Shown: positions 56,968 through 64,000 of the stretch, in pieces
How positions within the stretch are numbered: the stretch's first letter is position 1
Layout: the number at the start of each line of letters is the position of its first letter
NCBI GenBank assembly: GCA_902806565.1
Contig: CADCXA010000016.1
Span: 558,001 to 622,000 of the forward strand
Origin: Hypoxylon rubiginosum
Taxonomy: Eukaryota; Ascomycota; Sordariomycetes; Xylariales; Hypoxylaceae
DNA: 64,000 nt
Direction of reading: 5' to 3'
Notes under the pieces: model-generated
Told to the model about the DNA's origin: nothing
Database searches by the model: none
The model's input: the letters and a program-made list of their open reading frames with translations, nothing else
Made by a program: the position numbers and the translations under genes

Positions 56968-58602
56968 ATGAATTGTCAAAGTCTTACTCAGACCTTGATC
57001 GAGTCTTTTAATGCCTTAGCCGATGAAGTTCAAAATTTAACCGACAGGCAAACTGTCCTAGAGCATAAGCTTCGATATGCTCATGAACAGGTACGATATA
57101 TTCCGACATGTTTAGAACCCTTCTTCTTTGTCTCTTTTACTCTCGCTTCTTATGATGAGATACATTAGCTCTAGACCAAGAGCTGCCTTCCTGGTAGCCC
57201 TGTTTGACAACCTACTAAATTTCTGATACCCTACGGCAACGCGGAACTTGATTACAAATGCTAGCTTTCCTTCTCTCTTCTCGGATACGTGGATTGCTAA
57301 CATTGTTCCTTCGCGCAATAGTTCCAATACCTGGCCGACAAATATGCACCGGCGGCAACCGAGATCTCAGAAACACTGCTAAATCTGCAAATACCGCCCG
57401 AGCTACATAGCCCATCTCTAGCCAATACAAATTACGTTCCTCTACCTAGGAGGCAGGCTTCCGACTCGAAACATCAGATAGCTGTCATCATTAGGGAAGG
57501 TAGACGCGTCGCCTCGTCCCTGACAGCTACTAGCAAAAGCAGTCGGTCTAGCAGAGACAGCTTCCCTCCTACCACCATGACCACCCTCTCCACAATCCTC
57601 GAGCAAGACTTCACCGTCGAGGGGAGGAAGGGCAACCTAGACTGCCCCTTCTCCCAGCCCAACACGGGAGAGAAGCGCGACGACGCTCCCAATAGCCAGC
57701 AAGGAATTGCACCTCACGATACCCAAGACCCTATCTGCGCCGCCATGTTTGATGATCCGGCCTCGCAACCTGCTGCGTCCAAGTGTCCCATCCGCTATAT
57801 GGATCAGCACTCTCCAGAAGAGATCGCACACTACTTGGAGACCCACAAGCACGAATTGCCGAGGAGCCACGAGGTTTGCGTGCGAAGATACCAGAAGAAC
57901 GAAGAGCACATCAGGAAGCTAGACGCCAAGTATGGTAATCTTGCCAATATGGTTGAGGGTCTTAGCAGGATCCATCAGCCCATGTTACCCGAGCAAGATA
58001 CGCGACCGCAGAGCGAGGTTGAAAAGACTTCGCACGACCGAGTCGAGACCTGGGCCCAAACGGTCAGCGGAACGGCCACGGAGGATCCGGACCGTACTGC
58101 TCTAGAGCATAATGAAGAGGATCTGGATAGACAGAGCCACTTCGACCGACCACTTAAGGAAGTGCGAGTAGGCGAATCTCCGAGCCGTCCTTGGGGCATC
58201 TCGGTACCTATCTTCGACACTCCTGACGGTGATGGCTCAGACCGGCCCGAATCTCCACCTCCAGCACCCGTTCACATCCCCTCGTCGCTGCCGCCTCAGG
58301 CAACGCCAGCAAAGACCGGGAAGTGTCCCTTCGACCACACGAAGCTTACGCAGATGACGAACGGCTCGTCGCCTGCTATCAGACAGGGTGAAATCCCAGC
58401 GAGCAGTCAGCCTTCCATCCCGGCGCCTGAACCACATGCTGCTACAAGCATCCCGCCGCAGCCTACTTTTATCAATCCGGCCGAGCTGGAGCAGCGGAAG
58501 CAAGATCAGAAGCCGCAGATGCTCTTCACTGGTCCCGTCTTCATCGGTTACCCCATCGAGGACGCGATACGGTTTATGCAGAGCTTTCAGGGGCAACGAT
58601 GA
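56968..58602 (+). CDS. Unrecognised fungal protein with repeated Cys-Pro (CPF/CPI) motifs
   Basis: Exons 56968-57090 and 57322-58602 (phase 0 join, 231-nt intron) give 467 residues. I do not recognise a named family. Residues 1-60 form an amphipathic helix with coiled-coil character (SFNALADEVQNLTDRQTVLE across the intron to FQYLADKY). Cys-Pro motifs occur at LDCPFSQP (Cys 149), SKCPIRY (Cys 196) and GKCPFDHTK (Cys 376). A well-defined helical block follows the second (SPEEIAHYLETHKHELPRS then HEVCVRRYQ, about 205-231) with Cys 180 and Cys 227 near it. The rest is Pro/Ser-rich and disordered, ending in FTGPVFIGYPIEDAIRFM, which looks conserved in pattern. GKCPFDH resembles heme-regulatory motifs; that reading is inference. 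Alternatively the cysteines bind zinc. Divergent from the peptidase and convergent with TVP38. Confidence 0.85.
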
Positions 58603-59199
58603 ATTCGTTCACGGCACTACGGGCCTTCTTGTGCCGCGGATTAGGGGCTATCCATACCACATACCGGGGTCATACGTATTTTTCTATTATGACTCTATTT
58701 GACGAATCTAGGCGACTAGCCTAGCTATGAGATACTTGGATCGGCGTAATGAGGCTATTCAGGCGTACACATCCCGGAGAAGCAAGGCCTGTTTTTTTTC
58801 GGGAAGATTTTCATCAAGAGACTTTTTACAGAGCGCAACGATATTTACGCGTTCAGAGGCGTTGGTTTTTTTGTTTACCGCGGGAGCATTAGTAAGGCGT
58901 TGGGGAAATCACAGCAGGACGATACCCTTCATTGTAGGAAATTGATAATGAATTTGGTTTGGTTTCACATTTCGAGGAAGAGAATCCCCTTTCTGTCTGC
59001 GACTTATGTGCCTGTCTGCCTGTCCCCTTTCTAACAAGTTGTGATATGTGTATATGCCGTACATCCCGAAATGCAGTAAAGATGTCCTGTTCTGTCCTGT
59101 CCTATTTGATGAACCCCTTTTACTTTTCGCTAAAAACGCCGAACTTGAAAATTCCGTAAACCCCTTAATAAATATGTGAGGAACATAAACGATGGATAT
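58603..59199. other. Convergent 3' regions of the CP-motif gene and TVP38
   Basis: About 600 bases with no supported gene. The repeat CTGTTCTGTCCTGTCCTAT near 59089-59105 is simple sequence. Confidence 0.5.
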
Positions 59200-60492
59200 T
59201 TACCTATGTTCTCCTTTCAAACCGGGTCTATCTTCAGACCCGTCCGCCCTTTCGTTAGCATCGTCGTCGTCGTCGTCCCTATACCCTCCCTCCGGCCCGT
59301 CCGTCTCCCACAAGGAGATATCGTCGCCGTCCATAAGCGCCGCCTCGTCCGCTTCTCCAGCCTGCTGCTGATGCTGCTGCTGTCTCCTCCCCCCCAGCAC
59401 GCCCTCCTCGAGATCCGCGTAGTCGAGCTCGTCGCCGTCGATATCATCACCGTCGGCGACGAGGCCGTTAGCAGCGGCCTCCTCGCGGGCGAGCTCCTTG
59501 GCGCGGGCCATGGTGCGGCGGTAGATGAAGAGGCCGAGGGCCATGCCGAGGACGGAGCCAAGCAGCATGCTAAGGTAGTTGACGACCTTGCCGCCGACGC
59601 TCATGCTGTCGCCGCTCTCGGCCAGCAGCGCGAGGCGGCTGCCGATGAAGACGTGGACCAGGAGCTTGGGCGTGGACAGCGCCGTCGCTAAGGCGAAGCG
59701 CAAGGGGGTGATGCTGGGGATGGTGGCCAGGAAGCCGTTGCTCAGGCTGAAGGGCAAGGGGCAGAAGCGGATGGCGGCGAGGACGAGCAGGCCGTCGCGC
59801 CGCAGGACCTGGCCGAGCGCGACGAAGCGCTTGTCGGCGCCGACGGTGGCGTGCACGTAGCCGCTGAAGACGGTGCGGCTCGTGAGGAAGGCGGCCGTGG
59901 AGCCGAAGACGGTGGCGCCGGCGACGATGGGCCAGCCGCCGGGGAAACCGTAGACGAAGCCGGTTATCGTGACGGCGGTGCTGTAGCCGATCATGGGCGG
60001 GAAGGCGGCGACGCACGTCATGAGGAAGGCGAGGACCCAGCCGCCGGGGAGGGCGCGCCAGCCCTTCGCGACGGGGGCCAGCGCGGCGAAGATGCGGTGC
60101 GAGTAGACGAGGAAGAGGACGAGGAGGACGTTGACGACGACGAGGGCGAGGACGGCGAGCGCGCGCTGCGCCGGCGACAGCGCGTAGAACAGCTTCAGCG
60201 CCCGGTTCATGAGCGAGACGCTCGCGCGCATGATGCGGCGGCCGAGGGGCGCTGCCGAGTCGTCTTGGGCCGATCGAGAGTACGGCGTCGACAGTCGGCG
60301 CGCGTTGGTCCCGGAGGCGGGCCGCTGCGGGTTCGGGCGGACCCAAGGGGGGACGGGGACATTGTCGGAAAGGGGGGAGGGCGGAGCGGGAGACGGCGAG
60401 GGCGACGGCAAGGGGGAGAGCGAGGGGGAGAGCGGGTGCGAGGTGGCGGATGATAGCATGGGGGTTTGGTCTTCGGAGGGATCGGCAGGCAT
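59200..60492 (-). CDS. TVP38: Golgi membrane protein Tvp38 (TMEM64/DedA-like SNARE-associated family)
   Basis: A single exon of 430 residues from ATG 60492. The N-terminal cytosolic part is Ser/Pro-rich, with a microsatellite-like SPSPSPAPPSP segment. Transmembrane segments start near residue 110 (LAVLALVVVNVLLVLFLVYS). The VTT/DedA core has FPPMIGYSTAVTITGFVYGF, GGWPIVAGATVFGSTAAFL with the re-entrant loop features, and ...RDGLLVLAAIRFCPLPFSLSNG, the signature of the family. The C-terminal tail is acidic and Gln-rich. Tvp38 resides in late Golgi/Tlg2 compartments, and relatives are phospholipid scramblases. The exact role in fungi is unknown. Strong GC bias gives long spurious frames on the other strand. 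Convergent with the CP-motif gene. Confidence 0.92.
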   Translation of the reverse strand: MPADPSEDQTPMLSSATSHPLSPSLSPLPSPSPSPAPPSPLSDNVPVPPWVRPNPQRPASGTNARRLSTPYSRSAQDDSAAPLGRRIMRASVSLMNRALKLFYALSPAQRALAVLALVVVNVLLVLFLVYSHRIFAALAPVAKGWRALPGGWVLAFLMTCVAAFPPMIGYSTAVTITGFVYGFPGGWPIVAGATVFGSTAAFLTSRTVFSGYVHATVGADKRFVALGQVLRRDGLLVLAAIRFCPLPFSLSNGFLATIPSITPLRFALATALSTPKLLVHVFIGSRLALLAESGDSMSVGGKVVNYLSMLLGSVLGMALGLFIYRRTMARAKELAREEAAANGLVADGDDIDGDELDYADLEEGVLGGRRQQQHQQQAGEADEAALMDGDDISLWETDGPEGGYRDDDDDDANERADGSEDRPGLKGEHR

Positions 60493-61397
60493 CTTTGACG
60501 TCTGGCTGTTTTTTTTTTGTTCTTCCTTCTTCGTTTCGTTTCGTATATAGCTTTTGCTTGTAGACTCTGAACAATCGGATCGGGAAGGTCGGTACGAGGA
60601 CGCCGTAGATGAGAACTCGGAGCTCGATCTAGTAGTAGTATTTTCGATTTTGGTAGTTGGGTTGGTAGAGCGAATTGCTTCCGTTCGGTACTACCTGGCC
60701 ATATTTGCCAGCATAGACTAGGTAGGTGGACGAACAGAGACGACGGATATCTCAAGGGATGTACGAAGATGGGAAACAATGGTGATCTCGAAAAGCAGAG
60801 AGGACGATAAGGGACAGATTGTTGGTACCTATTCGACAAGTTGAATGCTTACGTTTGAGATGGATGAAGGCGGCTGAGAGCTAAAAATGATGACCAATTG
60901 GAAGGGTACCATGCGTTGAGGTTGTACCTGGGCCGGAACGTAGATCTGTACCTATGTCTACCCTGTATAATACACGTAGTGCAAGGTACCTTTATGTACC
61001 CAACGTTATGAAGGAACATATAAGTCCGGGGGTGGGATGTATTGATTATTGAATGTATGACAGCAGGACTCAGCCACGATCCAATGCGCTGCGCCCGGCT
61101 ATCTGGCTGTCTGGTTAGTTCTAGGTACCTAAGAGAGAGAGAGAAAAGCAAAATAGATATAATTATTATGAAACACTTGAACTCCATGACTCCTGCCGGC
61201 AGCCGTCGACGAGGGCATGGAGGGGACGAAGGGGACGTCTCCGGTTTGAGACGTCACGACTTGGCAATAAAAGTACATGCAATCTATTCATCATGCTCAA
61301 CCACACCATAATAGGGTCATGGTAAATACTAGTAGCCTCAAAAGTCGCCTAGGAGAATACTTCAAGCTGCTTTATTCATCTTATTATCTTCCGCTAG
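60493..61397. other. Intergenic: TVP38 upstream, CCCH-Smr gene downstream
   Basis: About 900 bases; the left part is the TVP38 promoter and leader. GAGAGAGAGAGA is present near 61133-61143. No gene seen. Confidence 0.5.
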
Positions 61398-63706
61398 TCA
61401 CCGCCCTCGATTTCCACTCGGCCCCTTAGGAGGATCTCGAACGAGGAGTCGGACTTTTCCGTCCCCGATCTCAACTCCCTGGCTCAAGATGTCAACATCC
61501 TCTTCCTTGGGCTCCTCCTCTTTCTCCTTTGGCCCTTCTCTCGCTAGTGACTTGTCCCAGCTCCGCGCGTCGATTCCGAGGATCCCTCCCATGTTGTTGC
61601 GATCTCCCGGCACTGAGAACTCGCGGTAGGCATATCTCCATTCGTTGAGGAAGTTTCTAATCGCCTTACCCACCTTGTCTTTCCCGTTCTTACTGTGATG
61701 GCCCGTCCCAGTGATGGCATATACCGGTCTGCTTTCCTTACTATTGTCCAAGAGCACCTTCTCCAGATATTCCACAGCTTCTTCCGGATGTAGCCCGTGT
61801 AGGTCCACGTATATTTCTGTATTGCCCGAGTTTGGCTTGTTACGCTCCTCGTATAGTTCGCGCGCTGCTTCGCGGTGAGCCTTTCGCATCAGGTCATTCT
61901 CGCTTTGACCTCGAAGACTAAGAGCTTTCGCGGCTCGGGCATCGTTGCGGTTCCATGCCTGGGCGGCACTGGAAACGATATCAGCTTCATAAACTTATCA
62001 AAAAGGGGGTCCTAAGTTAGCATACCTTTGTAAAAACTTGTTTCGGAGGCCACCGTGCTTGATGGCCTCCTGGCGAGCCTTCAAATAGGCTTTGTTGGCT
62101 CTGTCTCCCGTCTCCAGCCATGGGATATGCTTGGGCATCGGAATATTCTGGGCCGCAGCGCTGTTCTCTCCATTCTTCACATTCGTAGCACTTCCATTGC
62201 GGCCGATCTTCTTAGATTCCTGTCGGTTAGACCCGGATCCAGGGCCGGGAGACGGCGACATTTTCACAATGTCGGCTAGAGAACTTGGTGTGAAGTTATC
62301 TTTGTGGCCATGTCCATGTCCACCACGCTTGCCATGGTGCTTCTTGTTAGGTTTGGCCGAAGCAGACCCGAGAGAAGGAAACGCATCATTATCGTCTATC
62401 GACGGCGCACTCAAGCCTTCCTTCGTCTGATGCCGACTTCCAGGTCGTGAACGCGAGCGAGACCCATCGCTGCCCGTGTAACCGTGCGTGGGCCTCAGGC
62501 CGGGCGGAGGAGTCACCCCGGCGCCTGTATAATTAAAGCTGGCAGCATAAGGATTTAATTCGGGAGTGCCTGGTCTAAGCGCCGGAAAGGAACTGAAGTC
62601 CTGGACTTGCAAATTCTGGCTTTTCTGCGGCGGAGTACTACTACCATCTACGTTAAGCCGGTTCATAAGGTGTGCCGGATCATGAGAGAAAATGCAGGTA
62701 TCCCCAGCCAGGCAATTACCCATGACCCAGTACCTACAAGATTAGCATGCGCCGAGCCGTCTTGGAGGGGAGAGCCTGAGACTTACTTGCAAATATGATT
62801 GCTGAGATCATGGCTGAATCGACAATCTGCCCGGAGGCATTGCCCAGTGGACAAGTAGAATTTGCAGATGATGCCAGCCTTCTGCTGGGTCGACGGCGTT
62901 GTAGGTCTGCTCATGGATTTCCCAATAAGTACATTTTTGGATTCAGGGGTAAGTCCGGCAGTGCTGGACGAGTCTGGACCCTGTGATTCCATAATAGACG
63001 CAATAGTAGCACTAAGATCGTAGCCATGCATAGCGAGAGCTGCTTCGATCTCTTCGTCGGACTTGGACTGTCCAAGGATAGAGCGCAGCATATCATACGG
63101 AGTCATATCCGTCTGTTGAGCGGACACGTACTCGGGGGCAGCGGCGTTAAGGCCACTGGGCGTGCCCACGGAAGAAGAAACGCTGAGTGCGTCATCGCTC
63201 ACTAACCAATCAACATTTTCAGTCTGGAGGTCACCAAATATCTCTTGAGAAGGGCTCGTGTCACTGGCAAACTCGTAGGCATTCAGATTCGGGCTATGTG
63301 GTATCACAGGGGCGGCGAAGGCGAGGCGCGGCGAAGGGCGTGGAGAGGAAAAGGGCGATACGGTTGAGGATTTGGTCCGGCTGAGGCTGGTGGGCACAAA
63401 GCCTGGCGGGGCTAGAGGGCTTACTCCTAGTCGAGGAGAGCCGGATAAAGGCGTCGAGGAACCCCGCCACGAGGCTGGAGACGGTCGACGAAGGATGGTC
63501 TGTCGGATTGGGGGAGGTGAGGTCGCACTCCCTCCTCCGTCGCGGTATCGCCATAAGACGTCGAGTACGGCATTCTCCAAACTCGAACCATGCAGGGTGG
63601 TTTCCTTCTTAAGCAGCTCCACGAGCCTGTCTGTCTTTTCGTCGTCATCGAGGTCCGGATCCTGCAGGACAGGAAGGCATATCTCGAAGGTTTCGTCGGA
63701 GACCAT
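61398..63706 (-). CDS. CUE-like, CCCH zinc finger and Smr domain protein
   Basis: Exons 63706-62787, 62733-62026 and 61968-61398 give 732 residues. The N-terminal region is helical (DDDEKTDRLVELLKKETTL), then Ser/Pro-rich. A CUE/UBA-like helical bundle follows (about residues 215-255; TPYDMLRSILGQSKSDEEIE). Two CCCH fingers come next, CKFYLSTGQCLRADCRFSH and CKYWVMGNCLAGDTCIFSH, the second cut by an intron after CK. A basic linker leads to a C-terminal Smr domain with YVDLHGLHPEEAVEYLE and the TGTGHH loop, the signature of Smr endonuclease-like RNA/DNA binding domains. Similar CUE-plus-Smr proteins occur in eukaryotic mRNA surveillance. It is probably an RNA-cleaving or RNA-binding factor; the target is unknown. 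The 5' region (63707-64000) shows no other gene. Confidence 0.9.
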
Positions 63707-64000
63707 GATTAGGAGTCTTAGTAGAGGCGGCGGGTGTTAGCAGAGCATCGAGATCAGGTAAGGAAGTAAGGGGGGTAGGGGGTAAGCAGGACGGGCCGGG
63801 ACGCTGATGAAATATATTGAGCACGAGCACGAGTACGATTAGCGCGAAAGGGGTGTACGGTGAGGCTGGGCGATGTGTCGACGAAGCAAAGACATAAGCC
63901 CCCGGGGTGTCTTTATTAGAAAGTACGTGGTAGATTACCTACATACCTATACAATTAGAAGAAAAAAAAACAGAAGACGGTCCAAGGAAAATATGGGCGC

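Noticed and set aside
59851..60453. Plus-strand frame opposite TVP38 rich in Asp, Glu, Gly and Arg
   Set aside because: Mirror of the GC-rich Tvp38 coding sequence; no start context or known domain.

Overview
The window is nuclear DNA of a filamentous ascomycete (Pezizomycotina, most likely a Sordariomycete). The evidence is short introns of about 50-90 nt with GTAWGT-type donors, CTAAC branch sites and YAG acceptors, compact single-copy housekeeping genes separated by 0.3-4.5 kb of AT-richer DNA, pyrimidine-rich leaders, and fungal-type members of every recognised family. The genus cannot be fixed from the sequence. No transposon, tRNA, rRNA or CRISPR was found. Twenty protein-coding genes are supported. 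Seventeen of them had to be assembled or trimmed by hand because introns, including several that break catalytic motifs, hide them from simple ORF reading.

Layout, left half. A truncated PPR protein (+, open at the left edge) is followed by ribosomal stalk protein P0 (+). Next come mitochondrial MutS homologue MSH1 (-), vacuolar alpha-mannosidase AMS1 (-), a CLIP-170-type CAP-Gly microtubule plus-end protein (-) and an uncharacterised membrane-anchored protein (-). That last gene is divergent from ribosome-biogenesis factor NOP14 (+). A bZIP transcription factor (-) sits in a gene desert of about 5.8 kb. Then come the farnesylated type I Hsp40 YDJ1 (+) and tRNA m7G methyltransferase subunit TRM82 (-).

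Layout, right half. A STK16/Env7-like kinase (+) and GPATCH11-type protein (+) lead to cytosine deaminase FCY1 (-), which is split over five small exons, and the chromatin reader SNT2 (-). A non-coding gap of about 4.5 kb follows. Next are a HELQ-like DNA helicase in about nine exons (+), a BTB/POZ protein (+), a proline iminopeptidase (-), an unrecognised CP-motif protein (+), the TVP38 Golgi membrane protein (-) and a CUE-like/CCCH/Smr protein (-).

The genes do not form a pathway cluster. They are ordinary housekeeping, genome-maintenance (MSH1, HELQ), translation (P0, NOP14, TRM82) and regulatory genes. The most unusual items are the 467-aa protein with Cys-Pro motifs resembling heme-regulatory motifs, trinucleotide microsatellites inside the mismatch-repair gene MSH1, the P0 gene whose last intron breaks the GLFD tail and whose retention leaves a long open frame, the bZIP with an almost absent zipper, a phase-inconsistent junction in the HELQ gene, and recurring perfect palindromes of the CCTAGG/CATGTAGG type in intergenic DNA.
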